DNA from: an uncultured bacterium
GTDB lineage: Bacteria > Cyanobacteriota > Vampirovibrionia > Gastranaerophilales > Gastranaerophilaceae
Reading direction: 5' to 3'
NCBI GenBank assembly: GCA_937894665.1
Contig: CALAWF010000044.1
Span: 1-8,079, forward strand
Length of the DNA: 8,079 bases
Shown: piece by piece, positions 1 through 7,142 of the stretch
Layout: each line of letters opens with the position of its first letter
How positions within the stretch are numbered: position 1 is the stretch's first letter
Position numbers and translations under genes: made by a program
The notes under the pieces: generated by a model
What the model saw: only the letters and a program-made list of their open reading frames with translations
Database searches by the model: none
Told to the model about the DNA's origin: nothing

Positions 1-81
1 TAATAATATGCACTTATAATACACTTTTTGTGCATTTATTCCACGCATTTTAATATATACAGTTATTTGATTAAAATTTTG

Positions 82-159
82 TAGCCACCGGCAAAACTCA
101 ATCTAACTCACCTTTTTATAAATTGCACTATCCAAAACGGATAGTTACCGGTGGCTTAC
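82..159. repeat. Compound hairpin with 8-bp GC-rich outer stem and nested 6-bp stem
   Basis: GCCACCGG at 84-91 is an exact inverted repeat of CCGGTGGC at 148-155. Flanking GTA (82-84 region) and TTAC (156-159) extend the pairing past a one-base bulge. A second perfect stem, CTATCC (128-133) with GGATAG (139-144) and a 5-nt loop, is nested just inside the right arm. The remaining interior, about 36 nt, is unpaired by eye. GC-rich arms in otherwise very AT-rich DNA argue for selection. There is no following T-run typical of an intrinsic terminator. It may be a structured RNA, an attenuator for a gene beyond the left edge, or the terminal structure of a mobile element. I cannot assign it to a known family. 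Confidence 0.5.
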
Positions 160-223
160 AGGTTGGTGCGTAAACATATTAAGATTGTTTTATTGTACCT
201 ACAAAAGTCATATATAATTAAAC

Positions 224-385
224 TTAGTTGTAAGTATTATCATAGAAAACCGAATACTGCAAAAGTATAGCATGTTTGCCCCTGTGCAGCTTTTTGAGCC
301 GCAACATAACTGCAAATTGTCCGCTCATTACCACATTGTACTATGGCAAGATATTCGGATTGCTTAATTCTATTATATTTGCTAT
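224..385 (-). pseudogene. Possible dead small ORF downstream of hamB
   Basis: I do not recognise this sequence. The minus strand has AAGGAGG (393-399), then exactly 7 nt, then ATA instead of a start codon. From there the frame reads IANIIELSNPNILP, hits TAG at 341-343, and continues YNVVMSGQFAVMLRLKKLHR and on to VFYDNTYN before TAA at 224. Reading through the TAG would give about 53 residues. Two single transitions (ATG to ATA and CAG to TAG) would be enough to silence an intact small gene. Part of it could still be translated from an internal ATG (codon 20) as 34 residues, but no ribosome binding site supports that. The evidence is the correct spacing and a protein-like composition only, so this is tentative. 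A chance AT-rich frame is the main alternative. Confidence 0.3.
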
Positions 386-539
386 CTCTAATCCTCCTTA
401 TCAAAAATTGCTATGTATGCACTAAAGTCTGTCAAATTCGGCATTTTAACCAATTTTACTTTCAAAATATTTTCAATGTTTCTCTGGGGCTTCTTTTCGA
501 AAAATTATATCATTCATAACAGTAAAGTAATACCGCGAA

Positions 540-3104
540 TCATTGCAAACTCAGAACCTTATCAACTTCTTGCAGAATTGTTGGCGAGATGTCCATCGAG
601 TGGACATCATTTTTGCTAAACCAATTCATACATTTCGCTTTGTCATAATCATCTGATACCATTAATTCCGATAATTCAAGAGCAGCGGTACGAGTAAAGC
701 CCATTGACATCAAAGAAATCTGTGTCGCTTTTGATGCGCCAAATTCCAACCACAAACTGATTTCTGGGATTTGTTTTACTGCTTCTACATTATCAGCAGC
801 CACAAGATAATATTTGAGTACATCCAAGTAGCACGTAGTATATTTTAAAAATCTAAACCGTGCAAATTCTTCAATTTCCCGCATAGTATCACGAATGATG
901 GTTGCTAATTTTTTGCTCGGATTGTGTTTTTTATTCCATCTAATATTGTCGTTAATAATACGTGCCAACCCATATCCTCGCATCCATCCTGTAACCAGAA
1001 TTGAACGTGACATATTCAGTTTATATGAGTCGCCAGTGATATACTTAGAAATTCTTCCTATAATGTGCATATATTTCTCTTGCGCATCATCATTTTCTGG
1101 ATATGGTGGGATTAACTCCTCAACACTTTTGTTTGAATTTCTAAAGTAATCAAGTAGTTTTTGCTGTGCCAGCGGATTTACACCTTGATTTTTTGACAAC
1201 AAAGGAGATGGAATCTCCACATTCGACAAAGCACTTTGAAAAGCGTTATCTATTGACTTACAAAATTCTTCGCCATACAGCTTAGTGAGCGGAGATTTAG
1301 AAATTGCCTCATATTGAAAAAATGCACTCAAAAAATATGTATATGCGTAGTCTAACTGTGCGTCTTTATTTACTGTTTCATCTTTTGCACCAATATAGTT
1401 TATGAGTTCTTGCGATTTCGTTTCCACAACTGATTCTACAGTGCCCTTGATTAAATATTTTTTTCGTTCAAGCGGAGTCCCGTTTTTCCACACAGATTCA
1501 TCAGTTGCATCCAAACATATTATATTGCCTTGAAACTCCTTGCCTTGTCTGCCAGCCCTTCCCGCCAAATTCCAAAAGTCCATCTCACTCATAGGATTGT
1601 TTTTGCCTTTTTGAGGACCACGAATGTATATAGATTTTGCGGGAAGATTTACGCCTTCGACAAGCGTTGAAGTGCATACCAGAAAAGCTATATCACCATT
1701 TTTAAATAAAGCTTCAATTTCGTTTCTTATGCTCAAAGGCATATTCCCATAATGAAATGCCACTCCTGCTTTTAAGACTTCAACCAACGCATAATTCGGA
1801 TGTATTGTTTTCTTTACAAGTTTAATTAACTCTTTAACTCGTATGGACACCTCCAAATCAGGTGTTTTATCTAATATTAGGCTCATCAATTGGATAGCTG
1901 TTTTCTCAGCTTCGGCGGCACCATTACAATATATGAGATTTCCTTTTTTTGAACCAGAAAGCGTAAATGCCAAGACTGGTAATCTCATTGATGTTTTAGT
2001 AATTCTATCTGTATTTATAAAGCCTAAATTAATTCGTTCTCCCCTTGACAATAAATCCATCTGCCATTTTTCCGTTCCCGCCCCATCTTTATAAACCCAA
2101 ATCAGATTTTGATTAACGGTAGCTATTTCTGAAATCACTTGTTTACTCTGAGGAGATATTTCATCCGAATAATTAATTATTTTTAGAAGCGATGATGGAT
2201 TTTCTGACATCGGGCTTGCAAATATAAAGCGGGTCACATCATTAACAGCTATTTGTTGCAATACCTGCTGAAGTAAAATTCCCCTCGACCCATCGCCAAT
2301 TTTTTGAGCCTCATCTACAATGATAAAATCAAATGTTATATCAGCAGATTCGCTTATAATCCATTGCAGTCGCTCCTGCGTAAAAATCATTACACAAGCC
2401 ATAGTATTCCAAGTATCGGGCTTGACTGGTATACTGCTTACATCAGCTACAAGGTTGCATTTCTTTATTATTTCCCTAATATCAAATTCTACCTGTTGAA
2501 TTAATGCCCGTGTAGGAACAATATACGCTATTTTTACAAGAGAATTATTGGAAATGAATTCTTTTATCATTTGCAATAATATAAATGATTTACCTGCCGA
2601 TGTTGGGGCGGAAATAGAAAGCAACTTTGTATTGTCAAAAGAATCATATACTTCTTTTTGAAAATCATTAAGGAATATGAAATTGTCACCATCACTGATT
2701 GTGTTGGAAAATTGTTTGCGTTTCACATCTAACGCACACTGTATTGGGAGATTTGACAAGTAATCGTCATTAATGTACGCTCTCTGCTTTGATAATGAAA
2801 TTGCTGGAGAATTGGTCAATACATCGAAAATTGCTGCACACGCATTATGATATTCAATTTCAAGGTCATTTTGTGTTATGCAAGTCTGGCAAATTCGATA
2901 TGCCATATCCAAAACATTTCCATCCTTAGATTGAGCAAATAGACTCGCACAAGTTATTAAATAATTCCAGTCTATTTGCCCTCCCTCATGTTCATAAATC
3001 AAGGATGGAAACTGAGTTCTAACAGAATGAAGCAGTAAAGCGTTATAGCGCTCTATAAAGTAATTTGTAGAGGTCAATCTATTAATCAAGCTGTTTAATG
3101 ACAT
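540..3104 (-). CDS. hamB: Hachiman antiphage system helicase subunit HamB
   Basis: This 854-residue superfamily 2 (Ski2-like DEAD/DEAH) ATP-dependent helicase is the partner of HamA. In Hachiman it surveys DNA and releases the HamA nuclease when it meets damaged or abnormal DNA. About 140 helical N-terminal residues precede the helicase core. Core motifs in order are LNDFQKEVYDSF (145-156), Walker A APTSAGKS (166-173), VPTRALIQQ (196-204), the Walker B box DEAQ (264-267), FASPMSENP (295-303), NLIYCNG (389-395), CTSTLVEGVNLPA (477-489) and NLAGRAGRQGKE (512-523) with its arginine fingers. All ATPase residues are intact. A helical C-terminal region of about 330 residues carries a family-type GFTRTAALELSELM segment near 802-815. 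The ATG follows the hamA stop directly and has a strong ribosome binding site. No clear rho-independent terminator follows its TGA. Helicase plus DUF1837 neighbour makes the Hachiman call firm; other SF2 defence helicases are the only alternative. Confidence 0.93.
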   Translation of the reverse strand: MSLNSLINRLTSTNYFIERYNALLLHSVRTQFPSLIYEHEGGQIDWNYLITCASLFAQSKDGNVLDMAYRICQTCITQNDLEIEYHNACAAIFDVLTNSPAISLSKQRAYINDDYLSNLPIQCALDVKRKQFSNTISDGDNFIFLNDFQKEVYDSFDNTKLLSISAPTSAGKSFILLQMIKEFISNNSLVKIAYIVPTRALIQQVEFDIREIIKKCNLVADVSSIPVKPDTWNTMACVMIFTQERLQWIISESADITFDFIIVDEAQKIGDGSRGILLQQVLQQIAVNDVTRFIFASPMSENPSSLLKIINYSDEISPQSKQVISEIATVNQNLIWVYKDGAGTEKWQMDLLSRGERINLGFINTDRITKTSMRLPVLAFTLSGSKKGNLIYCNGAAEAEKTAIQLMSLILDKTPDLEVSIRVKELIKLVKKTIHPNYALVEVLKAGVAFHYGNMPLSIRNEIEALFKNGDIAFLVCTSTLVEGVNLPAKSIYIRGPQKGKNNPMSEMDFWNLAGRAGRQGKEFQGNIICLDATDESVWKNGTPLERKKYLIKGTVESVVETKSQELINYIGAKDETVNKDAQLDYAYTYFLSAFFQYEAISKSPLTKLYGEEFCKSIDNAFQSALSNVEIPSPLLSKNQGVNPLAQQKLLDYFRNSNKSVEELIPPYPENDDAQEKYMHIIGRISKYITGDSYKLNMSRSILVTGWMRGYGLARIINDNIRWNKKHNPSKKLATIIRDTMREIEEFARFRFLKYTTCYLDVLKYYLVAADNVEAVKQIPEISLWLEFGASKATQISLMSMGFTRTAALELSELMVSDDYDKAKCMNWFSKNDVHSMDISPTILQEVDKVLSLQ

Positions 3105-4040
3105 TTAAATCACCTCCAAAAACTTTTTCCTGAATTCTTCAACATCTGAGAAAGGAATAAGAAATATATCAAGTCGAAAATCATCCAATGGTGTTCTGTA
3201 TTTCAACCTGCTTGAAATTTTCGATTTGAATTCTGATATTCTACTTTGTATCGTACTTTGAATTGTCGCTTCAACACCAGACAGGTCTTTGGGGTAGGCA
3301 TCTTCGTCATATCCGATAAGGCATACCCCTCTATATTCTAATTTTAAATAGTTGGGGTCATCTGGATTTAAGTAGGAAAGGATGGCATTTTCTAAATCGT
3401 CATTGTTGAAGTCAATATTATCACGAAATAGTGTTAAATCACGTTCTCGTTGAGAACCTGTTGCCCCTTCTTCAATAAGTAATGGTTTAATGCTGTCAAA
3501 GCACTTTGATAAAGCTTCATCTACATTCGAATACAGTTTTGATTCTCCCCAATATAAACAGAGCTTTTTGGTTTCCTCATCGTATTTGCCATACAATCCG
3601 TCAGCTCCATGATAATGAACTTGTGAGTTTGTCTTTAAAGGCATCTTGCATAAAACTTGCGGTATTTTCAAAACACTTTGTGTCATGATGGAGAGCAGTA
3701 GTTCTCCACCTTCGCCTGTATTTTGCAAGTTAGTAAATAGTCCTTCTGCTTTCTTATATAACTTCATAGTATACAGAGTGGTGTTATGTTCTTCATCGAG
3801 TTTTTTAGCACGTGCTATCTCTTCCGTTGGAATGCAGTAATCGACGATACAGCAAGATATATAGGATGCGAGGTCGCTAATTCGAGGTCTATTATTTCCA
3901 TCCAGCCTAAGCATATAAATATACATTTCTGCCTTTGTTGAATCGATATACTCATTTTTACAGACTTCAAGAAGGTATGCCTCCAACCCCCTAGCATTTC
4001 CTCTAATTAAATTATCAAGTGCTTCTCGAATGTAATTCAT
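3105..4040 (-). CDS. hamA: Hachiman antiphage system nuclease subunit HamA (DUF1837)
   Basis: This 311-residue protein has the features of HamA, the DUF1837 effector of the Hachiman defence system. HamA is a PD-(D/E)XK-like DNA nuclease held in check in a complex with the HamB helicase. Visible motifs are GEGGELLLSIM at about 109-119, HGADG at 144-148 and LYWGESKLYSNVDEAL at 162-177. D147, E166 and K168 are the likely catalytic triad, all present, so it appears active. An all-helical N-terminal half and a C-terminal segment rich in Asp and Phe (DIFLIPFSDVEEF) fit the family. The ATG is the first possible start, because an in-frame TAA lies three codons upstream and an AGGTGG ribosome binding site sits 4 nt before it. 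It directly abuts hamB, which is the standard two-gene Hachiman layout and the strongest contextual support. Its promoter should lie in the 4041-4232 spacer, unless the gene is read through from the restriction-modification operon. Confidence 0.92.
   Translation of the reverse strand: MNYIREALDNLIRGNARGLEAYLLEVCKNEYIDSTKAEMYIYMLRLDGNNRPRISDLASYISCCIVDYCIPTEEIARAKKLDEEHNTTLYTMKLYKKAEGLFTNLQNTGEGGELLLSIMTQSVLKIPQVLCKMPLKTNSQVHYHGADGLYGKYDEETKKLCLYWGESKLYSNVDEALSKCFDSIKPLLIEEGATGSQRERDLTLFRDNIDFNNDDLENAILSYLNPDDPNYLKLEYRGVCLIGYDEDAYPKDLSGVEATIQSTIQSRISEFKSKISSRLKYRTPLDDFRLDIFLIPFSDVEEFRKKFLEVI
3110..3117 (-). promoter_or_regulatory. hamB ribosome binding site inside the last codons of hamA
   Basis: The minus-strand GGAGGTGA is a full complement of the 16S rRNA anti-Shine-Dalgarno core. 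It encodes part of the last hamA codons and sits 5 nt before the hamB ATG. The hamA stop TAA falls between them with no intergenic base. This arrangement suggests coupled translation of the two subunits. Confidence 0.85.
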
Positions 4041-4088
4041 ATCCCCACCTTAACTCTATTCTTTCTCTGCCAAATGCTTATTCCAGAA

Positions 4089-4218
4089 CTATTCCTCATT
4101 CACAATTGCGTCAAACGCAGGTTCAAAAAAGCATAACCATTTACAATCACAAACTAAAAACTCCAAAGTATCATCTTTAAATGCTTTAAGCCTTTTCACG
4201 CATCTTTATTGATTCCAC
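4089..4218 (-). pseudogene. Small frameshifted ORF between the restriction-modification and Hachiman modules
   Basis: I do not recognise this gene. A near-ideal initiation site (GGAGG, 8 nt, GTG at 4218) begins MESIKMREKA and stops at TAA (4186-4188). Shifting by +1 within AAGGCTTAAA joins a frame that runs to TAG at 4089-4091. That second frame reads LKAFKDDTLEFLVCDCKW and continues through LCFFEPAFDAIVNEE. Restoring one frame would give a protein of about 42-43 residues with a lysine-rich start and a C-x-C-x3-C plus aromatic core. Alternatively the second frame can start at its own GTG (4199), giving 36 residues without a good ribosome binding site. No classical slippery heptamer is evident, so a single-base loss or gain, or a sequencing error, is likelier than programmed frameshifting. 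It begins right after the endonuclease stop and ends 48 bp before hamA. It may be a former third gene of either operon, or just the chance remnant of something longer. Confidence 0.4.
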
Positions 4219-4226
4219 AAAAGCAA

Positions 4227-4231
4227 CCTCC
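4227..4231 (-). promoter_or_regulatory. GGAGG ribosome binding site with no intact gene behind it
   Basis: The minus-strand GGAGG begins two bases after the endonuclease TGA and stands 8 nt before a GTG codon. It is as good a translation signal as those of the intact genes here, yet the reading frame it serves ends after 10 codons. This is the main argument that the spacer once held, or still holds, a functional small gene. Confidence 0.6.
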
Positions 4232-4232
4232 A

Positions 4233-6206
4233 TCACACATATTCTCTTACTGCTTTCTCATACCACTCGTGCGGTTTCAGCTCCGAATTGTATGCTTTAT
4301 CAAATATTTTGTACAAGTCCTTATATTTGATATTCTTCGACACAATGCTTTTCAACTCGCTTGTTTGCAACGGTATAATTTTCATTCCTTCAACACATTT
4401 TTCATAATCATTCGGATCGTAATATGGCATATTCTTTCTGCCCCTAAAATCCGCAATTACATTGATATTCAAATAATTTGTTGCAAACACACAGTATGAG
4501 TTCATACTTCTGGTTCTTATTAAATGTTGTCCCAAATGCCTTGACACCGGTTCCATTTCCATTCGGCGTTGATTTGTCCCGTCAGCAAGAGTTGCTTCAA
4601 GCAACAATGTATGTTTGGGATAATATTCCGTTCCGGCATACTCATATACAATATCCGCTTCACCGCCTGCTGCGTGCGTTTTAGGTAATAGGTCAGCATC
4701 AAGCGATAATTTCATATAATCAAGAATTTTGCCTTTTCTTTCGCTAGCTTTATACCATAATATACCGAGTATATATTCAAAAATGGTAGGTATATCGGCA
4801 TTATCCGTAACCATACTGTTTATTTCGGAATCGGCTCTTGTTTCAAATAAATTAAGCAATGTTATAAGTTTATCATCAGTAAATTTGCTGTCAATAAGGT
4901 GTTGCAATCTGCGATAACGATTTTCGTCCAAAATTGTATATGCTTCGGATATATTCGTAATATTTGCTCCCAACTCCTTGTTGATACCGTCAATAACAAC
5001 ATTTTCTTTTATAACAAGACTGCTGTCTATTTCCTCGAGTGCACAATCATCATATAAGTTTTCAGAAGCTATAAATGCAATTTTATAAAGATTGTCCATT
5101 GCAGAATTAAAAAATTGCTTTGGAACTATATCAACCTTTACCATATCGTCATCAAACAAAATAATATCCGTTGTTTTTATGTAGCGTCTGTTTAAATCCA
5201 AATAGTCCGATAATGTCGCTTTTGCTTTCAATAGGTGCATTATCTCATAAAATACTTTTTTAAATTCATTTTCGCTTTTTACTGAATCAAACGCTGTTGC
5301 CTTTAAATGCTGTCGAGGACTGTTTGCTATTGCTTTTTCTGCCGATGTATTAAATAAATATCCTCGCCACAATATTCCTATATTTACTTTTTTCGTTGCT
5401 TTGAATACATCTGTTAAAGCATTGATATTCTTTTTTACAAACACCTCATACAATTTATTATACAAATCAAAATACGGCTTGTCGTAACTTCGGCTTTTTC
5501 TGTTCATTCCAACAGTACAAATCGTATTTACATCAACTTTATTTTTTATCAGAAAATCAAGCCCGATTTTATAATTATCCATAGACATCAGCCTATCTAT
5601 AATTATACTGTCGATTGTTAAATTTGTATTATTACGCAAATTCAATATCTGTTCAACAATAAATTTGGTACTTTCCTCATCTATGCATAACGGCAACAAA
5701 TATGTAAATTCGTCATAAGAAAGATAATCCACTTTTGAAAGAACATATAACAATACAACAAACGGACGAACGCACTTGCCATTTACATCATTATAAGTTT
5801 TTAACAACTGCTTTAAGTATATATAACTGTCTTTGGAAATCTGCAACATATTATCCGTTGAAAAATCATTGGTTTTGCTTATTTCAAGCAAAGTACGACC
5901 TGCTGCAGTGATTTTTCTGTCGGGGCTTATCAAACCAATATCAACCAAACCGGATGTTTTTTCTCTCGCATCTTTGGGCTTATTATTTGCATCACCCGAA
6001 ACAAATCCCTTTTCTTTCATAAAGTCATAATACTGTTCTTGTAAAAAGCTGTTTCCTGCCCATACTTCAAAATTTTCATTATGTATGTTCCAAAAATCAT
6101 TTAATAAATCTAACTGTTTTTCAATCGTTTTATTAAAATTCTTTGTTCTGAAACTCGTTGTACCCAATCCCCAGCAAAAACTTTTATACGGTATATTTAC
6201 AGGCAT
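4233..6206 (-). CDS. AlwI-family type II restriction endonuclease
   Basis: The 657-residue product matches the AlwI/PleI/MlyI/Nt.BstNBI family of type IIS nucleases and nickases. These recognise short asymmetric sites and cut outside them with a PD-(D/E)XK-type domain. The N-terminal YKSFCWGLGTTSFRTKNFN (residues 6-24) and the following helical region are family-typical. The C-terminal catalytic part shows FEYILGILWY (E477), GGEADIVYEY (D518), LLLEAT (E537) and RRMEMEPVSRHL (E550). By order and spacing these correspond to the four acidic residues known to be essential in Nt.BspD6I/BstNBI; that residue mapping is my inference. A longer frame from a TTG at 6221 exists, but the ATG at 6206 is preferred because AGGAG sits 7 nt upstream of it. 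That ribosome binding site overlaps the methyltransferase TGA. Being last after two methyltransferases, expression after protection makes sense. The cut site is unknown; GGATC or GAGTC are the sites of characterised relatives. It could also be a nickase, which sequence alone cannot exclude. Confidence 0.88.
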   Translation of the reverse strand: MPVNIPYKSFCWGLGTTSFRTKNFNKTIEKQLDLLNDFWNIHNENFEVWAGNSFLQEQYYDFMKEKGFVSGDANNKPKDAREKTSGLVDIGLISPDRKITAAGRTLLEISKTNDFSTDNMLQISKDSYIYLKQLLKTYNDVNGKCVRPFVVLLYVLSKVDYLSYDEFTYLLPLCIDEESTKFIVEQILNLRNNTNLTIDSIIIDRLMSMDNYKIGLDFLIKNKVDVNTICTVGMNRKSRSYDKPYFDLYNKLYEVFVKKNINALTDVFKATKKVNIGILWRGYLFNTSAEKAIANSPRQHLKATAFDSVKSENEFKKVFYEIMHLLKAKATLSDYLDLNRRYIKTTDIILFDDDMVKVDIVPKQFFNSAMDNLYKIAFIASENLYDDCALEEIDSSLVIKENVVIDGINKELGANITNISEAYTILDENRYRRLQHLIDSKFTDDKLITLLNLFETRADSEINSMVTDNADIPTIFEYILGILWYKASERKGKILDYMKLSLDADLLPKTHAAGGEADIVYEYAGTEYYPKHTLLLEATLADGTNQRRMEMEPVSRHLGQHLIRTRSMNSYCVFATNYLNINVIADFRGRKNMPYYDPNDYEKCVEGMKIIPLQTSELKSIVSKNIKYKDLYKIFDKAYNSELKPHEWYEKAVREYV

Positions 6207-6212
6207 AATTTT

Positions 6213-6219
6213 TCTCCTC
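6213..6219 (-). promoter_or_regulatory. Ribosome binding site fixing the endonuclease start
   Basis: The minus-strand GAGGAGA lies 7 nt before the ATG at 6206, and its first two bases belong to the TGA stop of the preceding methyltransferase. It is placed to serve the ATG. It overlaps, and so cannot serve, the TTG at 6221. This also suggests translational coupling between the modification and restriction genes. Confidence 0.8.
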
Positions 6220-7129
6220 AATAGTTAATTATCAAAACTTCCTCACTTGCAGAAGTCTTATCCTTTGTCTGATAATTTGAATTTGAATAACGGTAATTCA
6301 AATTTATGGTTTTATATCTATCCTTATTTTTTTCAAGCCATTCAATCAATATATTATTTTCTTTTCCCTTGCTTCTCAAAACATTTGATAATGCAAACCT
6401 TATATTTCGATTATGTAAGGAATCCAAAAAATTCAGTAAATCTTTTTCGTCATCTTTCGACCAGCCGCCTTGTTCGTTATAGGTTGCACAAGTGATTAAA
6501 TACGGAGGGTCAATATAAACAAAATCATTTTCTGTTAATGTTTCTATGTTAAACTCTCGAAAATCGATACAGGTAAATTTGCAATCCTGTTCGTCAATTC
6601 TATCTATAAAATTTTCAAGTTTTTCTTCCATTTTTTTGTTGAAATCTCTTTTACCTACCGGCAAATTAAACTCGCCCTTTGCATTAAAGCGGATTTGATT
6701 ATTAAAGGCATAAACAATCATAACATATAGCAATACATAATAGTAATGACTTTCGTTTGTGTTGTGATTAAAATCCTCTCTTAACCTTAAAAACTTCTCT
6801 CGGTTATAATCGCCCAAACCTTTTCCGCTTTCACAGCCATAATAATTATACCCATATTTGCTGACAAGCGACAGATTATACTTATCTATAATTTTATATA
6901 TCAATTCCTTGATCACATCCTTGCCTAAAATTTTAAAAGTTTGATATATATATAACAAATTACGATCAATATCATTGTAAATCACTCTGTTTGCGTCAAC
7001 ATTTATACCCACATTGCAACCACCGCAAAATAAATCAACAAAAGTATTTATTTCTTTTGGGAAGATAGGTAATATTTGGGGTAATAGCTTAAATTTGCCT
7101 CCTGTATAATTTAACGGTGATTGTATCAT
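6218..7129 (-). CDS. D12-class (Dam-like) DNA adenine methyltransferase, complete
   Basis: This 303-residue protein is a complete N6-adenine DNA methyltransferase of the MethyltransfD12 family. The motif X segment NYTGGK is at residues 7-12, motif I DLFCGG at 32-37, and YNDID at 51-55. The family signature NNQIRFN...FNLPVGKRDF spans about 143-163. The catalytic DPPY is at 207-210, FALSN at 245-249, and the characteristic C-terminal EEVLIINY at 296-303. Length and motif spacing match the family, so it looks active. The ATG start has an AAGGAG ribosome binding site with about 9 nt of spacing, and the site directly follows the stop codon of the upstream methyltransferase. The downstream endonuclease start lies 11 bp beyond the TGA stop. 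It diverges strongly from the upstream methyltransferase (DPPYLITCATY here, DPPYNSRQY there), so the pair is not a recent duplication. Most likely the two enzymes modify opposite strands of an asymmetric recognition sequence; specificity is not determinable here. Confidence 0.93.
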   Translation of the reverse strand: MIQSPLNYTGGKFKLLPQILPIFPKEINTFVDLFCGGCNVGINVDANRVIYNDIDRNLLYIYQTFKILGKDVIKELIYKIIDKYNLSLVSKYGYNYYGCESGKGLGDYNREKFLRLREDFNHNTNESHYYYVLLYVMIVYAFNNQIRFNAKGEFNLPVGKRDFNKKMEEKLENFIDRIDEQDCKFTCIDFREFNIETLTENDFVYIDPPYLITCATYNEQGGWSKDDEKDLLNFLDSLHNRNIRFALSNVLRSKGKENNILIEWLEKNKDRYKTINLNYRYSNSNYQTKDKTSASEEVLIINY

Positions 7130-7142
7130 TTTTTCTTGCTCC

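Larger units (their letters stand above)
1..539. other. Left-end region without an intact gene
   Basis: These 539 bp lie downstream of hamB and hold no ORF I would call intact. They contain the possible dead small ORF (224-385), the compound hairpin (82-159), and a short dyad ATGCAC/GTGCAT (8-13 and 30-35) that encloses TATAAT at 15-20. No tRNA, transposase, integrase or recognisable attachment site was seen. No convincing intrinsic terminator was found between 440 and 539. Confidence 0.7.
4041..4232. other. Spacer between the restriction-modification operon and Hachiman
   Basis: This 192-bp interval separates two operons on the same strand. Most of it is taken up by the frameshifted small ORF. 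The hamA ribosome binding site (AGGTGG, 4045-4050) is at its left end. I see no strong inverted repeat followed by a T-run on the minus strand, so transcription from the restriction-modification operon may read through into hamA. I also see no promoter of good quality. Confidence 0.6.

Noticed and set aside
1..102. Minus-strand frame open from about 100 to the left edge
   Set aside because: About 34 stop-free codons are not significant in AT-rich DNA. There is no ribosome binding site at its ATG or near the frame opening.
440..539. Rho-independent terminator after hamB
   Set aside because: Only weak short self-complementary runs such as TTTTCGAAAA are present, with no GC-rich stem followed by a T-run on the minus strand.
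413..619. Plus-strand 68-codon ORF overlapping the 3' end of hamB
   Set aside because: It lacks a ribosome binding site and its C-terminal part is antisense to hamB. Its hydrophobic look comes from AT-rich DNA. No homology is recognised.
4086..4114. TTGACG (4109-4114) with a 17-nt spacer to TAGTTC (4086-4091) on the minus strand as a hamA promoter
   Set aside because: The -35 is good and the spacing ideal, but the -10 matches the consensus poorly and the region overlaps the small frameshifted ORF. Not strong enough to annotate.
4186..4199. Programmed +1 frameshifting at AAGGCTTAAA in the small ORF
   Set aside because: A stop codon does follow the shift point as in prfB, but slipping from GCT to CTT pairs poorly and no internal ribosome-binding-like stimulator is placed as in known cases. 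Mutation or sequencing error is simpler.
4209..4499. Plus-strand 96-codon ORF
   Set aside because: It is antisense to the AlwI-family endonuclease gene, has no ribosome binding site, and has the composition of a shadow frame.
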